The notes under the pieces: model-generated
Seen by the model: the letters and a program-made list of their open reading frames with translations, nothing else
What the model was told of the DNA's origin: nothing
Databases searched by the model: none
Position numbers and translations under genes: made by a program
In this document: positions 55,789-63,281 of the stretch, one piece after another
Position numbering within the stretch: the first letter of the stretch is position 1
How the letters are laid out: every line of letters begins with the position of its first letter
Assembly (NCBI RefSeq): GCF_009797935.1
Contig: NZ_VOLC01000020.1
Location: 58,807-122,806 of the forward strand
Reading direction: 5' to 3'
DNA length: 64,000 nt
Source of the DNA: Lunatibacter salilacus
Lineage (GTDB): Bacteria; Bacteroidota; Bacteroidia; Cytophagales; Cyclobacteriaceae

Positions 55789-56319
55789 TTAGAGTCTATA
55801 ATTAAGAAAGACAAAACTACCGATACAAAATACCCACACTCCCAATACAATAAAAAATGAGATCCAAGCAGATACCTTCTTTTTACTCTTGGGGAGATTT
55901 TCAAACTCTCTAAAATATTCCAGATATCTATCTTGTCGAAAGGAAATCCAATAAGCAAAAACATATGAAAAAATGGCCATTACAGCAAAGTGAGGTAACT
56001 TCAAATTAAATTCTGTCCTTAAATAGCCAGAAGTAAAGTTAACAATCCTAAAAGTCAACAGAAAGAATAAGACAATAAAATGACCTCCTGATAAAATACT
56101 ACTTATCCCAACCTCCGGATTTTCTAGAGCTTTAACTACTTCTTTTTCAGAATTACTAACTCCTCTTTTCTTATAGCTTTCTTTTACTTTTTTGTTCCTC
56201 AAAAACAATAGTACCGGATACGTAAAAAACTTTTGAGTTTTTCTTTCAAACCTAAATAGATTGAAAAAAACTATATTTGATAACCAAACCATATTTTTAT
56301 TTTCGATGATGGATTTCAT
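55789..56319 (-). CDS. Membrane protein, putative immunity for RHS tip E
   Basis: The 176-residue protein has at least three transmembrane segments (ILSGGHFIVLFFLLTFRIVN, FAVMAIFSYVFAYWISF, AWISFFIVLGVWVFCIGSFV). The N-terminal third is basic and soluble (FERKTQKFFTYPVLLFLRNK). Its start lies inside the last codons of the RHS tip at 56297-56850 (23-bp overlap), the arrangement of a toxin followed by its immunity gene. It is a paralog of the broken gene at 57390-57913: both have the same order of basic head, S-G-G-H/G membrane segment, K-D/R-Y-x-x-Y-F motif and final hydrophobic segment. Function is inferred from position. Confidence 0.7.
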   Translation of the reverse strand: MKSIIENKNMVWLSNIVFFNLFRFERKTQKFFTYPVLLFLRNKKVKESYKKRGVSNSEKEVVKALENPEVGISSILSGGHFIVLFFLLTFRIVNFTSGYLRTEFNLKLPHFAVMAIFSYVFAYWISFRQDRYLEYFREFENLPKSKKKVSAWISFFIVLGVWVFCIGSFVFLNYRL

Positions 56320-56850
56320 TTACAGCAGCTCCTGCAGCCTCTGACCCAATATAGCCCCCACTAACTCCTCCTAGGATTCCTCCAATTATAGCACCGGGAA
56401 CAGCACCACCTCCCCCAAACCAAACACCAATTGCTGCTCCTGCTGCTGCACCCCCTTTAGCACCTACGGATCCGCCAACTATTCCGCCAGCTGTTTGAGC
56501 CGTCGCAACCTGAGTATTATACCCAAAGGCTCTTCCATCTTGAACATTAGCTTCATTAATATAATTGCGAAAATACCATCACTCCCCTTTTGGATTCTCC
56601 CGCTAATTCCATGTTCTTTCCTGTACTCCTTTGCTTCGGCTCTTGTCTCAAAAAGACCAGTAGGGTCTATGTAAGTCAAAGGATTATTGAAAGCAAATCT
56701 ATATGGGGTCCACTCAGGTGCAAGGTCCGCCAATGGATCCACAACCCCCCACCTTCCAATCATCGGATCATACATCCTCGCCCCATAATCATAATACCGC
56801 AGCCCGTTGTCCTCTATCAGCTACCTCCCGTTGTATAGATAGCGATATAC
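56297..56850 (-). pseudogene. RHS C-terminal tip E with glycine-zipper end, broken by TAG and frameshift
   Basis: The RHS core end is clear: RYLYNGR, stop, [19 protein letters not shown], then [10 protein letters not shown] and NNPLTYIDPTG. The TAG at 56823-56821 replaces the Glu of K-E-L-I-E-D-N-G. After KGSDG the frame must shift (around 56570-56590) to continue as YINEANVQDGRAFGYN and a glycine-rich tail with repeated G-x-x-x-G (GGAVPGAIIGGILGG), ending at 56297. That tail is homologous to the end of tip D (57910-58884). The tip may be a pore-forming or membrane-inserting toxin, but it cannot be made in this state without suppression of both lesions. Confidence 0.75.
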
Positions 56851-57014
56851 TCTTGCGCAACTTTTCAGACTGGTTTTCAGCTCACCCCCGCACAATTTTA
56901 AAGAACGTTTCTGCCCATCCGGCGCAGTCCAATAAAGATAGTTTTTTCTTTCAGTTGAAAAAAGAAGAAGGCTGCTTTGGCTGTCACTCCAATAAATATC
57001 ATCCTAAGAGGGGA

Positions 57015-57347
57015 ATTGAAAAAAGAATCATTACCAACCTTCCCAATGAAAAAAACTGGTCACAGGGTGACCTCGCACAGCAGATCGGTGCATCCAGGGA
57101 GATTATAGGAAAGTATGAGCGTAATGAAAACTTACCCTCTATCGAGATGGTGGCTAAGATGGTCAGGGCTTTTGGCGTAACGGTGGATTTTTTAATCTGG
57201 GAAGGCGAAAACGCTTCTTACGACAAAGAAACGGTGGAACGTATCAACGATATACAAAAAATGGATGCTGATACCAAAAGCGGCCTCTTCAACGTCATTG
57301 ACACCTACATCCAGAACTTTAAAACTAAACAGGCTTTCGCTAAATAA
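57015..57347 (+). CDS. XRE-type helix-turn-helix regulator, 5'-truncated
   Basis: The frame is open from further left, but that part is antisense RHS sequence and not protein-like. From about 57015 it reads IEKRIITNLPNEKNWSQGDL, then the helix-turn-helix QQIGASREIIGKYERNENLP, then SIEMVAKMVRAFGVTVDFLI and a C-terminal helical domain ending NFKTKQAFAK. No ATG stands before the helix-turn-helix, so the native start has been lost, apparently when the RHS segment was joined at the left. It is the only plus-strand gene in the array. Expression is doubtful. Confidence 0.6.
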   Translation: MEKRIITNLPNEKNWSQGDLAQQIGASREIIGKYERNENLPSIEMVAKMVRAFGVTVDFLIWEGENASYDKETVERINDIQKMDADTKSGLFNVIDTYIQNFKTKQAFAK

Positions 57348-57389
57348 TCAAAGCCCGGCATTGTCCGGGATTATGCTTATACTACCCTA

Positions 57390-57913
57390 TCAAGAAAGTG
57401 GAATAAAACGAAAACTGTAAATCCAAAAAGCGAACGTCCCTACAACAAAGGCCAAGGACAATAATCCATACTTAAGCTTTTTCTGTCTTGACTTTTTGTC
57501 AAACCGCTTGAAGTAGCTAATATACTTATCCTTTTGAAAAACACTAATGTGGCAGATTATGTAAGCAAATACCATACAAGCTACAAACGGTTGCCATGAA
57601 AAGCTGACTGGATTTTCAAGTAAACTATTTAACATATCAAAAATTGCTAACAGCATTAAAAAAAAATTATTACTAACCCTCCTCCCGAAATCATTATACC
57701 AAAACCATATCGTCTATCCATCCAAATTTTATTAACTACTTCCTTATGACTAGTTCCTTGTTCTTCAAACTTTCTTTTTACTGCCGGTATTTTTCCTAAT
57801 AGTAAAAATGGATTCAGCTTATTGAAAAATGTGTAACGTCTATTTTCTGCCCTATAGATACAATAATGCACAATATTCAACCACAGTTCAATCTTCTCAG
57901 CTATAACTTTCAT
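57390..57913 (-). pseudogene. Membrane protein paralog, split by poly-T frameshift (putative immunity for tip D)
   Basis: Two frames, 57913-57656 (85 aa) and 57656-57390 (88 aa), make one ~174-residue protein like the gene at 55789-56319. The break is at a run of nine T on the minus strand (57666-57658): frame 1 reads ISGGGLVIIFF then TAA, while one extra T would continue as LMLLAIFD and so on. The N-terminal half has a basic head (NIVHYCIYRAENRRYTFF), the C-terminal half a K-D-K-Y-I-S-Y-F-K-R-F motif and a last hydrophobic segment. Its ATG overlaps the stop of the RHS tip (ATGA). The single-base run may vary in length (slippage) or reflect a sequencing error. Confidence 0.75.
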
Positions 57914-58884
57914 TTTTGTTTGGGTTTGTGAAGGTGGTCAACCGCTTTTTCTCCTAATTGCCCGCCTACATAGCTTCCTCCGATACCTAATCCAAAACCT
58001 CCTACAACACCTCCTATGACCGCTCCAGGAATTGCTCCAACTCCACCAACCCAAGCCCCGACAAAGGCACCTGCTGCCGCTCCTGCTAGGCCTCCCAAAA
58101 TACTTCCTGTACTGCCGGCAGCTGCCCTTTGCGCATTATACCCGAATTCTCCTCCATCCAGTTTGTATCCTTCTCTTGTTGAGTATGCGCCAACTCCTAT
58201 CGACCCTATTACGGTAGCTCTTCCCGCCAATCTATAGGCATTCGCAGCTCTCAAGGCCCCGGCCCTGCTTCCGGTATGCTGGTTTCCTCCCCACCGTTGG
58301 GGGTAATATTTACCGTTTTCACCCAGCCAGTATCCCTGGCTTGCTGCTGCTCCTTCTAAGCCTCCGTAAATGGCCCCACCGGCCGTTAGTACAAGGTTTG
58401 CATTATCAGAATCAGTCTCCCCTCCATTTTCTATCCTTGAAGCAGTAACAGTTACTTCACCCAAACCCGCCACATCCACATCTGGATTGAAGGTTTGCAT
58501 ATTGAGGGTGCTTACATTGACCGTATCCATTCCTGTTGGGTCCACAACGCTTAGCGGATTGTTCGCTACCCAACTGTAAGGAGACATGGAAGGGTAATTC
58601 TCAGCATGTGGGTCAAACTGCCAGGTTCTGCCGATCACAGGATCATATCCCCTAGCATGGAAGTCATAGATATTCAGGTTTAAATCGTCCAGCAACTCTT
58701 TGCCCTGATACAGATACCTGTTCTCCTTTATCCCCCTGTACTGAAACCCAATCCCAGTCAGCTCCAACCCCCAGGGATCGTAATGTGTTTCCTGCACGAT
58801 GGGGGAGGTGCTGTTCATTACCGTGAAGTCGTCGAACCAGACGTCCTCTGGGGTTTCGTTGACGACGTGGGTTTCTAGATAATT
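57910..58884 (-). CDS. RHS C-terminal tip D (orphan), glycine-zipper toxin-like end
   Basis: The open frame begins after a stop at 58885-58887 and has its first ATG only at 58818, inside the RHS core (TSPIVQETHYDPWGLELTGI, KELLDDLNLNIYDFHARGYD, PVIGRTWQFDPHAENYPSMS). After the end of the RHS core (NNPLSVVDPTGMD) the tip runs about 210 residues. The first part is Val/Asp/Asn-rich; the end is glycine-rich with G-x-x-x-G zipper spacing (GAWVGGVGAIPGAVIGG, VVGGFGLGIGGSYVGGQLG). That suggests a membrane-acting toxin. It matches the tail of tip E. It has no native promoter or start and is probably a silent cassette. Confidence 0.75.
   Translation of the reverse strand, partial: NYLETHVVNETPEDVWFDDFTVMNSTSPIVQETHYDPWGLELTGIGFQYRGIKENRYLYQGKELLDDLNLNIYDFHARGYDPVIGRTWQFDPHAENYPSMSPYSWVANNPLSVVDPTGMDTVNVSTLNMQTFNPDVDVAGLGEVTVTASRIENGGETDSDNANLVLTAGGAIYGGLEGAAASQGYWLGENGKYYPQRWGGNQHTGSRAGALRAANAYRLAGRATVIGSIGVGAYSTREGYKLDGGEFGYNAQRAAAGSTGSILGGLAGAAAGAFVGAWVGGVGAIPGAVIGGVVGGFGLGIGGSYVGGQLGEKAVDHLHKPKQK
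58765..58875 (-). repeat. RHS core recombination repeat (copy 1)
   Basis: These 111 bp match 62071-62181 at about 103 positions by eye. They encode the RHS segment around TPEDVWFDDFTV through to HYDPWGLEL. Both copies end within a few codons of the same point (Y-L-E-T), which marks the likely exchange site. Confidence 0.7.
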
Positions 58885-58997
58885 TCAACTTTGTAGATAC
58901 ATGTTTTTTTGCAACCTACAACCACTGACATGGCTCTCGGACTGTTTTTAGTCTTTAATTTGTCCGATGCTTAGAAAAATTCAATGTTCCTCTTGAT

Positions 58998-59474
58998 TCA
59001 TCTAGAATATAATGATTTCCTGTATTTGCTTATCCATCTTTCTTTATCAATTTTTAGATGAAAAAATACAATTAATGAAAGGAAGATTGAAAAATAAACA
59101 AAGGTCAATTTATAGTAAGTATCAAGCTTCCAGTTTTCAAGGTAATTTACGCTTGGAATTAAACTGTTAAAATAAACCCTTTGTAATTTGTCCATTCCGA
59201 CTTTGTTAACAAAAGCTTCTTTATTGGCAACTATCTCATTACGATAAACCTCAGTTCCCACTTCAAACTCATATGCTATAGTCACTTTTTTACTTTCGTT
59301 AGAATGATCTCCATATTGAATTTGAGTGGTTGTAATTTCTTTAAATTCAAATAATTCAAATATAGAATTATAAAATATTACCTGATACAATGATTTTAAC
59401 CACATTGATCCGAACAAGACGTAGCCAAGCACTATTATGATATTTAGAAATGTTTTCAATTGTCGTAAAACCAA
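58998..59474 (-). CDS. DUF3592-like membrane protein, putative immunity for tip C
   Basis: The 158-residue protein has two hydrophobic segments, one near the N-terminus (LNIIIVLGYVLFGSMWLKSL) and one near the C-terminus (LTFVYFSIFLSLIVFFHL). Between them lies a beta-rich periplasmic or outer domain (TTTQIQYGDHSNESKKVTIA, YRNEIVANKEAFVNKVG), similar in layout to DUF3592 proteins. It starts inside the last 19 bp of the RHS tip at 59456-60370. The position is that of an immunity gene; the function is inferred. Confidence 0.65.
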   Translation of the reverse strand: MVLRQLKTFLNIIIVLGYVLFGSMWLKSLYQVIFYNSIFELFEFKEITTTQIQYGDHSNESKKVTIAYEFEVGTEVYRNEIVANKEAFVNKVGMDKLQRVYFNSLIPSVNYLENWKLDTYYKLTFVYFSIFLSLIVFFHLKIDKERWISKYRKSLYSR

Positions 59475-60370
59475 TTAAACGCCCTTTTTTTCAAATAATC
59501 TACCATATTTTGAACGGGATGGGTTTTAGTCGCAACCTCAGTTGAACCTGTTGCCACTGCATTAGTCACTGCTAATCCATTAGCTGCTGTTTTTCCACTT
59601 TGTCCCATTCCATTAACCATATTATCCACGACTCCTTGAACTTTGCTGGATAAGTTTGGAGCTTGCGAAAATACCGTAACTCCATTTGTGCTGGTTTTAG
59701 TTACTCCTTGTTGCATTACTTCATTCGCAACGGACTCAATTTTTTTACCCACTGAGGCTATTGCTGCTTTTGAGGTCTTCTCTACACCGAGTAACACTTT
59801 GGCAGTTCCAGCTCCTAGGCTTCCTCCAATTACACCTGATACAGCTCCGGTTAAAGCCTAATTTCCAACTTGAGATTGGTTTATATTTCCAAGCGCTTCA
59901 TTAAATGATTGATTATTGTTAAGTACATTATTAGTTGTTTGACCAACAACATCACCAACTGCACCTCCCAACGCTCCACCTGCAATTGCCGCTCCAAAAA
60001 CGAAGGCAGCCCCTCCACCAGTGGCTACTGAGATATCCACAACAGCACCTGCAATAGCCCCGGCAGTTGCTCCCTCTGCGATACTGGATGCGAAGTCTTT
60101 ATCATTCACATAAGCATCAACAGCTCCTGCTATGCCTCCAACAACCGCACCTACAACGGTACCCACTATTTTCCCATCAGGATCAATATTTTTGATGGGA
60201 TTATTCAATGTATAATTATAGGGCGACCATGAGTAATATAAATTCGCCAGCGGATCCACCACCCCCCATCTTCCAATCACCGGGTCATACATCCTTGCCC
60301 CATAATCATTATACTGAAGCCCGTTGTCCTCTATCAGCTCTTTATCATAATAAAGATAATTTTTGATCAA
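59456..60370 (-). pseudogene. RHS C-terminal tip C, interrupted by in-frame TAG
   Basis: The RHS core end reads [40 protein letters not shown] and [11 protein letters not shown]. The tip begins [20 protein letters not shown] and is Ala/Gly-rich with hydrophobic segments. At 59860-59858 a TAG stops it after NINQSQVGN; the same frame continues as ALTGAVSGVIGGSLGAG and then KVLLGVEKTSKAAIASVGKK to the natural end at 59456. The first codon at 60370 is a TTG fused to the end of the preceding gene, so no native start is present. A CAG- or AAG-to-TAG change is the simplest explanation. Confidence 0.75.
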
Positions 60371-60806
60371 TAGAGGAAAAACATATCTCTTGAACGACTT
60401 TAACCCTAACAGGCTTTCGATCTATTTTACCAGGAATCCATAATGGCATTAATTTGACTATTCTTTTTACCTCATTTACTAAGACTTCGGAAGGATTATT
60501 CATAATTTCAAGACCAGTAATAGACCCATCTTCATTTATTATCATTTGAAAATAAACAGTGTGGCCATTTTCACGACTTTTTGCAATATCAAACTTGGAA
60601 GTTTTCTTATAAAACTTTGCTTGTCTTTTCTCACCTCCTTTGAATCTAGGAGGTTCATCAACTATCACAAAAATATATTTATCAATTGGATCATTGGGTC
60701 TGATTTCTAATACTGTCTCTTGCTGTGCGTAGCTGTATATAGGTAGAAACATTAATAAAAACATTAATAAAAACATTAATAAAAACATTAATAAAATCTT
60801 CATCAT
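60345..60806 (-). CDS. Secreted TonB-C-like domain protein, 3' end fused to RHS
   Basis: The 153-residue protein has a long repetitive signal peptide made of F-L-L-M units, encoded by a 12-bp tandem repeat (60749-60796), ending in YSYAQ. The mature part fits a TonB C-terminal fold: [38 protein letters not shown] and [20 protein letters not shown]. The last residues ([10 protein letters not shown]) come from RHS sequence read in another frame, so the true C-terminus has been replaced by recombination. It overlaps the start of the previous gene (ATGA with 60803). Possibly a second immunity or accessory gene of tip B. Confidence 0.65.
   Translation of the reverse strand: MMKILLMFLLMFLLMFLLMFLPIYSYAQQETVLEIRPNDPIDKYIFVIVDEPPRFKGGEKRQAKFYKKTSKFDIAKSRENGHTVYFQMIINEDGSITGLEIMNNPSEVLVNEVKRIVKLMPLWIPGKIDRKPVRVKVVQEICFSSIDQKLSLL
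60749..60796. repeat. Four perfect copies of a 12-bp tandem repeat inside a signal peptide
   Basis: acattaataaaa is repeated four times with no mismatch. On the minus strand each copy encodes F-L-L-M, so copy-number change keeps the frame and alters only the length of the hydrophobic core. Confidence 0.9.
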
Positions 60807-61171
60807 ATTTTAATTTTAAACCTGTTAAATGATTTTATTTTTTTGTTTTCGGCATTAGATACTCCAGCATAGAAGGATGTTGGAATAGCTATCAACCCTG
60901 GAATTAACCACCAAGTATTAATACTAAAGTAGTCCTTAAGAAACACAAGGCTCATTATGGTTATAGATAGAATTAACAAGAATAAGAACACTAATAAGAT
61001 ACCTTGTTCAGCATGAACTTCGTTCACGGAATAAGATCTCACCTCAGAGCAATTGGTGCATTTCAGTTTGAAATTTTCACCAATAATCTGGGAAAGTATA
61101 TGCCTATCTCTTGCTTTTTCACTTAAATTATTTTTTGAATTACACTTTTTACAATACACAACCAGTTTCAT
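60803..61171 (-). CDS. Zinc-ribbon membrane protein, putative immunity for tip B
   Basis: The 122-residue protein starts with a Cys-rich segment (YCKKCNSKNN and LKCTNCSEVRSYSV, two CxxC pairs, zinc-ribbon-like). Two transmembrane helices follow (GILLVFLFLLILSITIMSLV and WWLIPGLIAIPTSFYAGV) and then a basic tail. Its ATG overlaps the stop of the RHS tip (TGATG). In polymorphic toxin loci the first gene after the toxin is usually the immunity gene; this membrane protein fits that place. Confidence 0.7.
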   Translation of the reverse strand: MKLVVYCKKCNSKNNLSEKARDRHILSQIIGENFKLKCTNCSEVRSYSVNEVHAEQGILLVFLFLLILSITIMSLVFLKDYFSINTWWLIPGLIAIPTSFYAGVSNAENKKIKSFNRFKIKI

Positions 61172-62193
61172 CAGTTACCTGAGTTTAATTTCCTGTAATC
61201 CTCGACAGCACGTTTTTGCCATCCTTTTCCTGAATACTTTCCTTTATTGTCTTTTAAAAACTGGTTCCATGAGTTTGAACTGCCAGATCGAGGCTGGAAC
61301 CCTTGCCATCTGGATTGCATATTAAATGACTTGACCGCACTTCCTCCAAACCTGCTTATTGCGCTGTGGGTTGATTGCATTAGATCATTGCTGCCTGCAG
61401 GAGAAAAATATCCCTCATCAACAGCATAGAACAGTGACGAATTAGTACCGAACCTTTTAGCATATTCTCTTACCGCATTTTTACTATGAATTGGTTCTGC
61501 CGTCCCGTTTCTTTCAGACTCAGCAATCATTGGCCATAAAGAACGCTCTTTTAATCTATGTCTCACCTTTAAGTCCAAGGCGTCATAATTGTAACCGGAA
61601 TGGGAATTGTAACCTTTAGGAATGTCTGATACAGGATCATAGGACGAAACAAAAAGTGAATTATTGCCTAGTTCTGTTACATAAACTTCTGATCCATCAA
61701 TAATAGCTGTACTATTGCCAGGACCTGATTTCCCTTCACTATCTACAACATGAACAATTTGTTGTTGATCACCTCCCAAATCACTTATCCATTCAAGCTT
61801 TTTAGTTTCATAATTGTAAGCCCATTCATCAAACCTCCCATCCGGATCAATCCTGTTCAGCGGGTTGTTCTGCACGAAGTTGTACGGAGAAACCCATTCC
61901 CTAAGATTGGCCATGGGATCTATGACGCTCCAGCGTGCTATGGCCGGATCGTAAAAACGTGCCCCGTGGTCGTATAGATTGAGGTTCAGGTCCTCAATCA
62001 GCTCCTTACCATTATACAGATACTTGTTCGCCTTAATACCTTTGTACTGAAAGCCAATCCCCGTCAACTCCAACCCCCAGGGGTCGTAGTGTGTTTCCTG
62101 CACGATGGGGGAGGTGCTGCTCTTTACCGTGAAGTCGTCGAACCAGACGTCCTCCGGGGTTTCGTTGACCACGAAGGTTTCCAGGTATCCGTC
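61171..62193 (-). CDS. RHS C-terminal tip B (orphan), unknown toxin-like end
   Basis: The frame opens after a stop at 62194-62196 with the same Y-L-E-T point as tip D. The first usable start is a GTG at 62172. The RHS core includes TSPIVQETHYDPWGLELTGI, KELIEDLNLNLYDHGARFYD and NNPLNRIDPDGRFDEW. The tip of about 230 residues is soluble. Its end, SSNSWNQFLKDNKGKYSGKG followed by WQKRAVEDYRKLN, has a W-N-x-F...K-G...Y pattern that I associate with toxin tips but cannot name. It is followed directly by the zinc-ribbon membrane protein gene. A silent cassette is the likeliest state. Confidence 0.75.
   Translation of the reverse strand, partial: DGYLETFVVNETPEDVWFDDFTVKSSTSPIVQETHYDPWGLELTGIGFQYKGIKANKYLYNGKELIEDLNLNLYDHGARFYDPAIARWSVIDPMANLREWVSPYNFVQNNPLNRIDPDGRFDEWAYNYETKKLEWISDLGGDQQQIVHVVDSEGKSGPGNSTAIIDGSEVYVTELGNNSLFVSSYDPVSDIPKGYNSHSGYNYDALDLKVRHRLKERSLWPMIAESERNGTAEPIHSKNAVREYAKRFGTNSSLFYAVDEGYFSPAGSNDLMQSTHSAISRFGGSAVKSFNMQSRWQGFQPRSGSSNSWNQFLKDNKGKYSGKGWQKRAVEDYRKLNSGN
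62071..62181 (-). repeat. RHS core recombination repeat (copy 2)
   Basis: These 111 bp are the partner of 58765-58875 (about 103 matches by eye). Confidence 0.7.
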
Positions 62194-62453
62194 TTAGGAA
62201 ACCTGCCTAAAGGAAACACTTCTTTTTTTCCACCCTGCTAACTGTCCCTTCGGTAAAAAAAGTCTCTGGATTGTTTCAACGAGGGCCTAAATTTAGAAGC
62301 TGATAAAGACAATGATACGGCAAAGTGTATGGTTATATGGTATATTGAATTTTTTTTTGGGACAGATGTCTGCATTACCGAGTCATTAAAATCGCTTTAT
62401 ATCTTCTGTAAATTATTAAAGTTTAGGCAAATCCATTTCTATTCTTCTCATTT

Positions 62454-63278
62454 TTATTTCATCGTATGCTCAAATTCTATTTTACTCCTAACAATTCCAT
62501 TGAGTGAATCGTCTTCTATCGAATCAATCTCATAAAGTTGAAAATTAAATTTCTTCCCAGTGTTCGCAGGCGTGACAGCAAAACTAAAATAACCGTCTTT
62601 TGAGATATTATCATAAATAATGTTTTTTGTTTCTGTATTATCCTTTACATCGACCCTAAGCCCAAACGCAGAAAAATGCTTGTTAACGGCATATACAGTA
62701 AAGTTGTTATTTTTTTGTTCAATCTCATATTTAATCAAATGGTCAATCAGTTTTCCAACACTATCATAATGATAAAAGTCTATCATCTGGTTCTGATCGT
62801 AGATTGCCTTTGTTTGTAGTTGGCCGTTTTCATAGTATGAATAATATGCTCCATGAAGTTGGTCTTCGAGATACCCCATCTTTGATTTTAAATTACCAGA
62901 AGGATAATATCCATAACTAAAACCATCCAAGTTGTTATTTTTGAAATTTGATTTTTGGATAACCCCTCCATCTTCATCATAATAGGTTATCTCTCCGTTT
63001 TTAATCCCGTTTCGGAAATCAACCTCCCAATGCAACTCTCCATTTTTATGGAAGAACCTGGATTTTCCATGAAGAGTATCTGATTGGTAGTTAGCTTCAA
63101 ATTTTATTTCTCCATTCGGAAAATATCCAATACACTTTCCATTTTTTTGGCCATCACGTATTTCGCAAGCAAGTTTTTTAAACCCGTTTTCGTGTGTTTC
63201 TATGATTTCCATTTTGTTACAACCCAAAAGGGAGATAACCCAAAGGCCACCTATTAAATAAATATATTTCGCTCTCAT
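62454..63278 (-). CDS. YwqK/MORN-like lipoprotein, putative immunity or antitoxin for tip A
   Basis: The 274-residue protein has a lipobox (SLLGC). Residues about 30-185 are repeated MORN/YwqK-type units of about 22 residues: GKCIGYFPNGEIKFEANY, GKSRFFHKNGELHWEVDF, GFSYGYYPSGNLKSKMGY and GAYYSYYENGQLQTKAIY. The C-terminal ~85 residues are beta-rich (FSAFGLRVDVKDNTETKN). YwqK is known as the antitoxin partner of the YwqJ toxin in Bacillus. Here it starts 3 bp after the RHS tip stop, the expected place of an immunity gene, but the lipoprotein form may act in the periplasm. Confidence 0.75.
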   Translation of the reverse strand: MRAKYIYLIGGLWVISLLGCNKMEIIETHENGFKKLACEIRDGQKNGKCIGYFPNGEIKFEANYQSDTLHGKSRFFHKNGELHWEVDFRNGIKNGEITYYDEDGGVIQKSNFKNNNLDGFSYGYYPSGNLKSKMGYLEDQLHGAYYSYYENGQLQTKAIYDQNQMIDFYHYDSVGKLIDHLIKYEIEQKNNNFTVYAVNKHFSAFGLRVDVKDNTETKNIIYDNISKDGYFSFAVTPANTGKKFNFQLYEIDSIEDDSLNGIVRSKIEFEHTMK

Positions 63279-63281
63279 AAT

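Noticed and set aside
56703..57014. N-terminal half of the 214-residue plus-strand ORF
   Set aside because: It is the antisense of RHS core sequence plus junction DNA; only the part after about 57015 has protein-family similarity.
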